Below are positions 1 to 6,746 of a DNA stretch of 13,949 nucleotides, piece after piece; the first letter of the stretch is position 1, and each line of letters begins with the position of its first letter. Below the pieces are notes generated by a model. It did no database searches. It saw only the letters and a list, made by a program, of their open reading frames with translations, and was not told the DNA's origin. Origin of the DNA: VFZS01 sp964353255 (lineage in GTDB: Bacteria; Acidobacteriota; Terriglobia; Bryobacterales; Bryobacteraceae); assembly GCA_964353255.1 (NCBI GenBank), contig CAYGVJ010000138.1, positions 1 to 13,949 of the forward strand. Direction: 5' to 3'. A program made the translations under genes and the position numbers.

Positions 1-1022
<1,022 letters not shown>

Positions 1023-1069
1023 TGCGTGAACCCTTTCTTGAACAGCGTACCGCGCTCCGGCTTCCGCTG

Positions 1070-1489
1070 CTAATGGCGCTGCATCCGGAACACGAACAGC
1101 TCGCTGAGCAGGAAGTTGGCCAGCGAGCACAGCGCGATGCTCAGCAGGTTGGCCGCCAGATAGTGCAGGTGCAGGCCCCCCACCAGCAGTCGCATGAACA
1201 GCAGGTTGCCCGCAATCGAGATCAGCCCGTTGCTCACGTGGAACCGCCACAGCGCGCCCAGCACCCAGGCCGGACGCGCCGCGTCGCCGGCGCGGTCCTT
1301 CCACGTCCAGCGGCAGTGCCACATGAAGTTGTGGAGGATGGCGGCCTCGACCGCCAGCGCGGTGGCCACCAGGTAGTGGATGCGCAACGGCCCGGCCAGC
1401 ACGGTCAGGGCTGCGAGCTGCACCAGGATTCCGATGGCGCCGACGGCGTTGAACTTCACCCAGCGTTGGAACAGCGCGCGCAGGCTCAC
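1070..1489 (-). CDS. GtrA-family four-helix membrane protein
   Basis: I place the start at GTG 1489, which overlaps the TGA of the upstream gene as GTGA and gives 139 aa. A longer reading to 1561 would lie entirely inside the upstream gene. Four hydrophobic segments (about residues 11-32, 38-57, 80-101, 108-127) form two similar halves. Each half ends in the aromatic pattern seen in GtrA proteins: HNFMWHCRWTWKD in the first and NFLLSELFVFRM in the second. GtrA-like proteins are thought to help move undecaprenyl- or other lipid-linked sugars across the inner membrane for decoration of surface glycans; the substrate here is unknown. Translational coupling to a CDP-alcohol phosphatidyltransferase suggests both act on one lipid or lipid-linked product, but that link is inference. 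No glycosyltransferase, the usual GtrA partner, lies in the window. Confidence 0.85.
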   Translation of the reverse strand: MSLRALFQRWVKFNAVGAIGILVQLAALTVLAGPLRIHYLVATALAVEAAILHNFMWHCRWTWKDRAGDAARPAWVLGALWRFHVSNGLISIAGNLLFMRLLVGGLHLHYLAANLLSIALCSLANFLLSELFVFRMQRH

Positions 1490-2160
1490 GGAATGCGCTC
1501 GGCGCGGTAGAGGATTCGAGTGTGTTTGACCACGGCCACCAGCAGCACCAGGGTCATGCACACGATGCCCGCCATTCCACCCACATCGAAGAGCCGGTAG
1601 CGCGCCCCGAACAGCGGCACCACCGGACGGAAAAGCAGCGCCACGTTGCCGATCATCAGCAGAATCCGCAGCTCAGTCGGGCTGAACTTCCAGAAGGAGA
1701 GGTGGAAGGTGCCGACGGTGTAGGTCGCCAGGTACACCTCGATGGTGAGCAGGAAGTACACAATCAGCAGGCCCGTGGCGATCCGCTCGCTCATGTAGCC
1801 GGAAAGCCCCAGCCCGGCCAGGAGGAAGAAGGTGCCGAGAGCGTCGCACACGTGGTCTACATAGAAGCCGTAACGGGGCCGCTGCCTGTTACGCACGCGC
1901 GCCAGGGTGCCGTCCAGGCTGTCGCCCAGCCAGTTCACCGCCAGGCAGACGATGACCAGCAGCAGCCCGAGCCTGCTCCACCGCGCGTACCAGTAGCTGA
2001 GCCCGGCGCCCAGCATGCCGGCCAGCCCTAGCGCGGTCAGGTGATCGGGGTTGATCCAGCGCGGGGTGCGCTGCGCCAGCCAGATCAGGCACCTTTTCTC
2101 CAGCGGCGCCAGCATGCTCACCTGCGCCCGTTCGGCTTCGCGGAAACAGGCTTTCTCCAT
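1486..2160 (-). CDS. CDP-alcohol phosphatidyltransferase family membrane enzyme
   Basis: This is a 224-aa polytopic membrane protein. It carries the complete family signature D-x2-D-G-x2-A-R-x9-G-x3-D-x3-D: D80, D83, G84, A87, R88, G98, D102 and D106 (DSLDGTLAR ... GFYVDHVCD). These residues bind the metal ions and the CDP moiety, so the catalytic site looks intact. The reaction is transfer of a phosphatidyl or similar group from a CDP-activated donor to an alcohol. The alcohol (glycerol phosphate, inositol phosphate, another polyol, or a lipid headgroup) cannot be told from the sequence. Roughly six membrane helices follow an N-terminal cytoplasmic stretch of about 40 residues. It is the first gene of a two-gene operon with the GtrA-like gene. 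ATG 2160 is preceded by a GGCTACTAT box (2175-2183). A later start at M16 is possible. Confidence 0.9.
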   Translation of the reverse strand: MEKACFREAERAQVSMLAPLEKRCLIWLAQRTPRWINPDHLTALGLAGMLGAGLSYWYARWSRLGLLLVIVCLAVNWLGDSLDGTLARVRNRQRPRYGFYVDHVCDALGTFFLLAGLGLSGYMSERIATGLLIVYFLLTIEVYLATYTVGTFHLSFWKFSPTELRILLMIGNVALLFRPVVPLFGARYRLFDVGGMAGIVCMTLVLLVAVVKHTRILYRAERIP

Positions 2161-2174
2161 CGAGGGTAGTATTC

Positions 2175-2183
2175 ATAGTAGCC
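2175..2183 (-). promoter_or_regulatory. Candidate -10 box for the CDP-alcohol phosphatidyltransferase operon
   Basis: On the minus strand this reads GGCTACTAT, whose last six bases (TACTAT) are a good sigma70-type -10 hexamer. The expected start of transcription is about 8 nt before ATG 2160, so the leader would be very short. No strong -35 was found. It shares the GCTAnnnT core with other candidate promoters in this window. It lies in the 48-bp spacer shared with the divergent gene at 2209. Confidence 0.4.
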
Positions 2184-2208
2184 TGTCTGGAAGGCGGAGA
2201 GCGCTGCG

Positions 2209-2994
2209 ATGATCAGAGTAGTCTGGCTGTGCGGGGCCTGGCTGGCGGCGCAGCCGGTGGCGATGCCGGCTACGCTCCAGCCGAAGACCGTCGAGGCTTT
2301 CGACCAGTACATCCGCGCCACGGAGGCCCGCCTGGAGCGGCAGGCGCGCGGAGAAGGCAACTTCTTGTGGGTGGATGAGTCGCCCGCCCGGCGCGATCAG
2401 GTGCGCAGGGGCGAGGCCGTGGTGGCGCCGTGGACAGGCAACGGCGAAGTGCACGTTCCCGGCGGGCTGATTCACGACTGGATCGGGGCGGTGTTCATCC
2501 CCCGCGCCACCCTCCGGCAAACACTGGCCCTGGTGCAGGATTACGACAACCACCGTAAGGTGTACCAGCCGGAGGTGATCGGCTCGAAGACGCTGTCGCG
2601 CGAGGACAATCACTTCCGGGTGTACCTGCGGCTGCTGAAGAAGAAGGTGATCACGGTGGTGCTCTCGACCGAGCATGACGTGATCTACTTTCCACTGGAC
2701 GCGAGGCGGTGTCACAGCCGCTCGCACAGCACCCGGATCGCGGAGGTGATCAACCGGGGAGAGCCGGGCGAGCGCGAGCTGCCGCCGGGCAACGATCACG
2801 GCTTCCTGTGGCGGCTGTATTCCTACTGGCGCTTCGAGGAGCGGGACGGCGGCGTCTACGTTGAGTGCCAAGCCATCTCACTGACGCGCAGCGTGCCGAC
2901 CGGCTTCGGCTGGCTGATCGAGCCCATCATTCGGCAATTGCCGCGCGAATCCCTGGCTAACACGCTGCGGGCGACGCGGGCCGCACTGAAGTAG
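2209..2994 (+). CDS. Exported protein of unknown function, possible START/SRPBCC-like fold
   Basis: This is a 261-aa protein with a short hydrophobic N-terminus (about residues 1-20, VVWLCGAWLAAQPVA) that looks like a Sec signal peptide. It has no other membrane segment. The body alternates predicted strands and helices: GAVFIPRATLRQTLALVQDY at about 104-123, then strands such as NHFRVYLRLLKKKVITVVL, a YSYWRFEE strand, and a long C-terminal helix (LIEPIIRQLPRESLANTLRA). That order resembles the helix-grip START/SRPBCC fold, which binds lipids or other hydrophobic ligands, but no diagnostic motif proves it. The start is supported by GGAG about 9 nt upstream of ATG 2209. The gene diverges from the membrane-lipid operon at 2160, which would suit a lipid-handling role; this is speculative. 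I do not recognise a named family. Confidence 0.75.
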   Translation: MIRVVWLCGAWLAAQPVAMPATLQPKTVEAFDQYIRATEARLERQARGEGNFLWVDESPARRDQVRRGEAVVAPWTGNGEVHVPGGLIHDWIGAVFIPRATLRQTLALVQDYDNHRKVYQPEVIGSKTLSREDNHFRVYLRLLKKKVITVVLSTEHDVIYFPLDARRCHSRSHSTRIAEVINRGEPGERELPPGNDHGFLWRLYSYWRFEERDGGVYVECQAISLTRSVPTGFGWLIEPIIRQLPRESLANTLRATRAALK

Positions 2995-3013
2995 GCTGTG
3001 TCTCCCGACTTAG

Positions 3014-3066
3014 CCGGCGTTCGAGGAGATCGGACCGACTGCAAACTCCTCAGCCACGCTCGCCGG
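3014..3066. terminator. Possible stem-loop between convergent genes
   Basis: Between the plus-strand gene ending at 2994 and the minus-strand gene ending at 3086, CCGGCG (3014-3019) can pair with CGCCGG (3061-3066). GAGGAG (3023-3028) can pair with CTCCTC (3046-3051), nested inside. There is no T-tract on either strand and the loop is long (17 nt), so a role as a terminator is only suggested by position. Confidence 0.25.
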
Positions 3067-3085
3067 AGTGGCCGCCCGTGCCCGG

Positions 3086-4282
3086 CTATCCGGCCCGTAA
3101 CATCTCGTCCCAGGTGACCTCGCGGTGGAATTCGTACGCCATACGCCCCAGGATGGAGGTGAAGGTGCTTATGCCGGCCTCGTGGGACATGTTGTAGGGT
3201 TTGCCCGCGAGGATGCTGGTGTAGAAGGCCTCCACCGCGTCAATCGTGATCTCTCGCTTGGAGGGAACCTTCTGGATGAGGCTGGTGTCCTCCAGTTTGT
3301 CGTCGCTGGTCAGGCGGGCAGCCGCAACCGGCCCGTGCAGCTTGTAGTATGTGCGGGCTGTCTCCAGCACACCCTTGGGGCCGAAGAACTGTTCCTTCAC
3401 GTCACGAAACCCGGCTGCGTACCTGGCGCTGAGGAGATAACCTTCGGCGCCGTTCGGGTACGTGTAGATGATGTCATAGTGATCGCTGGTGACATCCCCG
3501 TAGTAACTGGGGTAGCGCAGCCCTCCCTGACCAATGGCCTTTAGCGGGTGCGCCCTGGCGAACCAGTTGAGAGTATCCACGCCGTGGCAGTCGCACTCGA
3601 CGATGTCACCGCCGGACAGATCCATCCACCGGGTCCAGAGCCGGATGCGCCGCTCTTCCTCCGTAAGGTTCGGCAACGGCAGGGTTGCCGGCGCGTTCAA
3701 CCTCGGAGCCATGCCCAGGATCCAAAAACTCATCATCATCTTGGGCTCGCCGAGTTCTCCGGCCTCCACCAGTTCGTGAGCCTTCCGGTACTCCGGGCTG
3801 AAGCGTTGCTGAAAGCCGAACTGAATGGTCTTGGCCGGGTCCGCCTTCTGGCCCGCCCGCATCAGGCGCTTGACGCCGGCAACGTCCGCGCCGGCGGGCT
3901 TCTCGCAGTAGATATGTTTCCGGGCGGAGACCGCCGCTTCGAACTGCTCCGGGTGCAGGTAGACCGGCGTGGCGATCAGGACCGCATCTACGTCCTTGTC
4001 GTCCAGGAGTTGCCGGTAATCGCGATAAACCTTGGCCGCGGCGGCCCCGGGCACATTCTTACGGGCCTGCTGGATGCGGTCGTCGAAGATGTCGCAGATA
4101 GCCGCCACGCGCGCGCGCCCGTCTCGCGCCATCTGCCCGCCGACATACTGCCCGCGCGCGCCGGTTCCGACGATTCCGAATCCCACCGCCGAGTTGGCCT
4201 GCGTCCCGAAGACCGTGTCCGGCCGCAAGATCATGATTCCGGTGACGCCCGTCGCCGCTTCCCGCCTGGTCATTCTACGCAT
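3086..4282 (-). CDS. Gfo/Idh/MocA family oxidoreductase with twin-arginine N-terminus
   Basis: This is an NAD(P)-dependent sugar or polyol dehydrogenase-like protein. The preferred start is ATG 4282, giving 398 aa, because AGGAGG lies 4 nt upstream. TTG at 4306 lies upstream of that ribosome-binding site, and ATG 4273 is a weaker alternative. The N-terminus MRRMTRREAATGVTGIMIL has the TRRE twin-arginine layout of Tat signals, although the hydrophobic stretch is short. The Rossmann motif GFGIVGTGARG sits at about 34-44. The family motif CEKPAG has its lysine at K128. The segment SGGDIVECDCHGVDTLNW (about 223-240) corresponds to the usual GG-x-D-x-x-H/D active-site helix. Exported Tat-type members of this family are abundant in Acidobacteriota and Planctomycetota, where they are usually annotated only as predicted dehydrogenases. 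The substrate is unknown. It has no operon partner here. Confidence 0.92.
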   Translation of the reverse strand: MRRMTRREAATGVTGIMILRPDTVFGTQANSAVGFGIVGTGARGQYVGGQMARDGRARVAAICDIFDDRIQQARKNVPGAAAAKVYRDYRQLLDDKDVDAVLIATPVYLHPEQFEAAVSARKHIYCEKPAGADVAGVKRLMRAGQKADPAKTIQFGFQQRFSPEYRKAHELVEAGELGEPKMMMSFWILGMAPRLNAPATLPLPNLTEEERRIRLWTRWMDLSGGDIVECDCHGVDTLNWFARAHPLKAIGQGGLRYPSYYGDVTSDHYDIIYTYPNGAEGYLLSARYAAGFRDVKEQFFGPKGVLETARTYYKLHGPVAAARLTSDDKLEDTSLIQKVPSKREITIDAVEAFYTSILAGKPYNMSHEAGISTFTSILGRMAYEFHREVTWDEMLRAG

Positions 4283-4398
4283 CAGTCCTCCTGTCTGGCA
4301 TACCAAGAACAGGATACTCAGATCCGAGCTCCAAACGGAAGTCTTATCCCACGTTGAAATACACGCAGCCGGGGTGGTGGAAGACCAAAGCGCTGACG

Positions 4399-4557
4399 CG
4401 CGCCGGGCTCAAGATAGACACGGTGGACGCCCACCACCGCGTCCGGGCGCGTCCGGACCAGGCTCTCATTGCACCCTTCAAGCGCGGGGCCACCGTAATC
4501 AGCGGGTGTGAATGCGGCCTGCTGAAGCAGGGTGCCCATGGCGCCATCCAGGCACAG
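4399..4557 (-). pseudogene. metH: Relic of the N-terminus of cobalamin-dependent methionine synthase (homocysteine methyltransferase domain)
   Basis: On the minus strand the frame reads LCLDGAMGTLLQQAAFTPAD, then YGGPALEGCNESLVRTRPDA, then VVGVHRVYLEPGA. From memory of the family, this tracks the first fifty or so residues of the MetH homocysteine-binding domain almost position by position: LDGAMGT, LT-x-x-D-F/Y-G-G, EGCNE-x-LV-x-T-x-P, VH-x-x-Y/FLEAGA. Similarity stops at 4399, exactly where GAD-x-x-x-TNTFG should follow. The frame then runs through unrelated residues to a stop at 4318-4320. There is no good start codon: the methionine at 4539 is the internal one of GAMGT, and an in-frame TGA lies about 16 codons upstream of it. 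None of the rest of MetH (about 1,200 aa) is present nearby. It is therefore a truncated leftover. The remainder of the 4283-4623 gap holds only a candidate promoter at its right end. Confidence 0.75.
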
Positions 4558-4600
4558 AGTGCGGGTCTGGTGTGCCGAAGCGTAAAACTGACGTCACGGC

Positions 4601-4606
4601 TACAAT
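4601..4606 (+). promoter_or_regulatory. Candidate -10 box for the secreted propeller protein
   Basis: GGCTACAAT ends at 4606, and TACAAT is a 5/6 match to the -10 consensus. Transcription would start near 4613, giving a leader of about 11 nt before ATG 4624. No convincing -35 was seen. It shares the GCTAnnnT core with other boxes in the window. Confidence 0.4.
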
Positions 4607-4623
4607 AGGTCACGGGGACCGCG

Positions 4624-6345
4624 ATGAAGCAACATTGGCGCATCGGCATTGGGGCGCTCCTGTTTCTCTGCGCTGGCGCACGTGGCGAGGTGTACTCCGG
4701 CCTGATCGCCACCCGCGACGGATCGGCGGTGTTCGTCAATGTGAAGGCTGGTTTCGCCTCCAGCGACTGGTACGAAGTTCGCCTGGAAGGCGGGCGCCCG
4801 GTCGCCCACCAGCATGCCGGCGATATCACGGACATCAGCGAGGACGGCCAAGTCATCGCAACGACCTGGAAGGCCCAGAAATTCTGTTCATCTTCTGGCA
4901 GCACGTGCTGGCTGGCGGACGAGTGCCGTACTGGTTTCATGATCGAGGGACCAGGCTTCGAGGTCTACCGCCAAGGCCGTCGCTATACTAGGCAGGTCCT
5001 GCTATCCCGCGACGGACGCAGGGCCTGGATCTTCCAGTCCGATGACGCATGTGCCGGTTTTACCTCCATGGCTCCCGCACTCAAGGGCCTCTACGAGTTG
5101 CCCGGGCTCCGACCCATGGTGGCACCGCCCCCAGGGGTTATCCGTGAGCCCCTACCTGGCCGCCATCTCATCACGAATCGTGACCAGGTGCTGACCTGGG
5201 ATCAGGACAGAAGACTTCAGCTCCTTGAGGCGGGCGGTTCTCGCCCCGTGGGTCACAGCGAGGGCGTCAGCCAAGCGGTCATCGACGCAGCCGGACGGAA
5301 CATTGTCTATAGCCCTGCGGCGGAGAGTCGGCTGGGCTGGATTGAGCTGGGTTGGATTGGGTTGGTCCCCCAGACAGAAGAGACCCTCCCCCCAGCAACC
5401 CAGTTCGGACGCCAGCTCGCGCTCAGCGATGACGGCAGCCTGCTGGCTTTTCTCTCGCCCGAGCGCCGACTGCATCTCTACCGGCGCAACACGCGCACCG
5501 TGCAGCGCGTCGAAGGCCTCGCAGAACAGCTCCGGGAATTCGCCCTTTCCGGGGACGGACGCTTCGTGTTCGCCGTGACCCAGGGGGACCGTGTGTTGCG
5601 CCTTGCGCTCGCCAGCGGTGAGGTGGTGACTTGGCTGGAACCCCCGCCACAGATCACAACGATTTCCGCTTACTACGGCCCGGCTGCCCACAACTGCCCT
5701 CTTCCGTGCTACGGGTACCCCTATTCGGAGCTCACTCTCAGCCCAGGGTCAGTCGTCGTTTTCAGCGGCCCGTACCTGGATCAGCCCGGCTGGAGCGTGC
5801 GCATTCGGGGAGTCGAGCTGCCGCTGAAACCCCTCGCGCGGGAAGCGGTGTGGTTCCAGGTCCCCAGTAGCCTGCGTCCAGACAAAGACCCCTCCCGTCT
5901 GCCGGACGCGGACCCGGACCTTGTGGTTCTCCATCCTCAACACCCGCTTACGTTCGCGGTCGGGGCGCACGTGGTCCCCCGCGCCATCACGTGCTTCGGC
6001 GCGCTCCATGAACGCTTCGATCGCGTGGTGTCACAGAAAGACCCGGCTCGCGTTGGGGAGATAATTCACGTCTTTCTCACCGGCGTGCGCGGTGTGGAGC
6101 CGGTCCCAGACGGCGTCCCCAATCCCGCGGACCGTCTCATTCGCGTAGACTCTCCTCCGGAGTTGGTCGCCAAGGACGTTCTCGAGGTCCTCTTCTTTGG
6201 ACTGGCCCCCGGCTTCATCGGCCTCCAGCAACTCGACATGCGCGTGCTCTCCCAGCCGACCAGCTCCTCAGGCCAGACCGCACAGTACTTGTTCCGCTCT
6301 GAGAGCTTCGTGTCGGGCTGCGCGTTGCCTCCGATCGTCCGTTGA
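4624..6345 (+). CDS. Secreted beta-propeller-like protein with C-terminal TIGR03437-like domain
   Basis: This is a 573-aa protein with a Sec signal peptide (MKQHWRIGIGALLFLCAGARG; likely cleavage near residue 21). Residues about 29-335 contain at least six blade-like strands built on the pattern DG-x-x-hydrophobic run: ATRDGSAVFV, ISEDGQVIATT, LSRDGRRAWIF, IDAAGRNIVYS, LSDDGSLLAFLS and LSGDGRFVFAV. These resemble TolB/WD40-like propellers. Residues about 370-565 match my memory of the Solibacter-type TIGR03437 domain: LSPGSVVVFSGPYL at the start, a strand ending in VWFQVPSSL, and FFGLAPGFIGLQQLDMRVLS near the end. Cysteines are unusually frequent (C88, C95, C101, C133, C358, C362, C457, C566), suggesting disulfides outside the cytoplasm. 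It is monocistronic and probably cell-surface or periplasmic; its ligand is unknown. The stop codon TGA lies inside the direct repeat that borders the adjacent inverted-repeat element. Confidence 0.85.
   Translation: MKQHWRIGIGALLFLCAGARGEVYSGLIATRDGSAVFVNVKAGFASSDWYEVRLEGGRPVAHQHAGDITDISEDGQVIATTWKAQKFCSSSGSTCWLADECRTGFMIEGPGFEVYRQGRRYTRQVLLSRDGRRAWIFQSDDACAGFTSMAPALKGLYELPGLRPMVAPPPGVIREPLPGRHLITNRDQVLTWDQDRRLQLLEAGGSRPVGHSEGVSQAVIDAAGRNIVYSPAAESRLGWIELGWIGLVPQTEETLPPATQFGRQLALSDDGSLLAFLSPERRLHLYRRNTRTVQRVEGLAEQLREFALSGDGRFVFAVTQGDRVLRLALASGEVVTWLEPPPQITTISAYYGPAAHNCPLPCYGYPYSELTLSPGSVVVFSGPYLDQPGWSVRIRGVELPLKPLAREAVWFQVPSSLRPDKDPSRLPDADPDLVVLHPQHPLTFAVGAHVVPRAITCFGALHERFDRVVSQKDPARVGEIIHVFLTGVRGVEPVPDGVPNPADRLIRVDSPPELVAKDVLEVLFFGLAPGFIGLQQLDMRVLSQPTSSSGQTAQYLFRSESFVSGCALPPIVR
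5331..5360 (+). repeat. Two imperfect 15-bp tandem units inside the propeller gene
   Basis: Units 5331-5345 (gctgggctggattga) and 5346-5360 (gctgggttggattgg) agree at 13 of 15 positions, and a further partial unit follows. They encode LGWIE-LGWIG. The stretch is a run of closely spaced GG pairs unlike the rest of the gene, consistent with a small in-frame duplication. Confidence 0.6.
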
Positions 6346-6703
6346 CGCCGCGTGCGCGACACGAATGTGAGACCTAGCGTGGCGCGGGTACTCCCGCCTG
6401 CCGTGCGCAGAGTTCGAACTCCTGCTCCGGGGCAGGATTTGGGCAGAGGCGAGGAAAGTGCTTCGAACCCTCTGGTGGCGCAGGCCCCTGGCCTGCCGTG
6501 TCGGCACTCATGCCGACACCTGGGGCCGAGACGCCCGGCACGTCCGGAACGGACCCGTACCGGGGGCTCCGCAAGCGGAAGTCTCGACCCGGCAGCCTGA
6601 AGGCCGCGCCACATCGTGCGTGCGTACCACTACGCTCGGATTCCCCCCGATTTCCTCAGTGTGCGCCGTAGCCGTCACATTCATGTCGCGCACCCGTTGA
6701 CGC
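6339..6703. mobile_element. Non-autonomous inverted-repeat element (MITE-like) with flanking direct repeat
   Basis: The left inverted repeat 6352-6370 (gtgcgcgacacgaatgtga) and the right one 6675-6693 (tcacattcatgtcgcgcac) are complementary at 18 of 19 positions. Just outside them, ccgttgacgc occurs in direct orientation at 6339-6348 and 6694-6703. It abuts the right repeat and is 3 nt from the left one. This layout is that of a small transposable element with a target duplication. The interior (about 300 bp) has no recognisable protein in any frame. It contains strong hairpins: gcaggcc-cct-ggcctgc at 6480-6496 and gtgtcggca-ctca-tgccgacac at 6498-6519, plus the 10-bp palindrome agttcgaact at 6411-6420. 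The whole gap 6346-6746 is otherwise empty apart from the prfB promoter. An alternative is a structured non-coding RNA. The unequal distance of the direct repeat from the two ends is the main doubt. Confidence 0.5.
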
Positions 6704-6712
6704 TTCCCACTC

Positions 6713-6740
6713 TCGACAGCGAGTCAACCTCTGCTAGACT
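6713..6740 (+). promoter_or_regulatory. Candidate sigma70-type promoter of prfB
   Basis: TCGACA at 6713-6718 (5/6 to the -35 consensus) lies 16 bp from TAGACT at 6735-6740. TGC in front makes it an extended -10 (TGCTAGACT). The expected transcription start falls on or next to A6747, the first base of the ATG. The gene has no Shine-Dalgarno sequence, which agrees with a leaderless mRNA. Confidence 0.5.
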
Positions 6741-6746
6741 GTAAGC

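Noticed and set aside
2173..2871. Minus-strand open frame of 232 codons opposite the exported protein gene
   Set aside because: Shadow of the plus-strand gene, which has a ribosome-binding site and signal peptide; the shadow shows no recognisable family.
4344..4940. Minus-strand open frame of 198 codons across the metH relic and the propeller gene start
   Set aside because: It crosses a signal-peptide-coding start on the other strand and reads out of frame with the metH similarity.
6405..6475. tRNA-like GTTCGAAC and CTTCGAACC stretches
   Set aside because: They resemble T-loops, but the flanking bases do not pair into a T-stem and no acceptor or anticodon stem fits on either strand.
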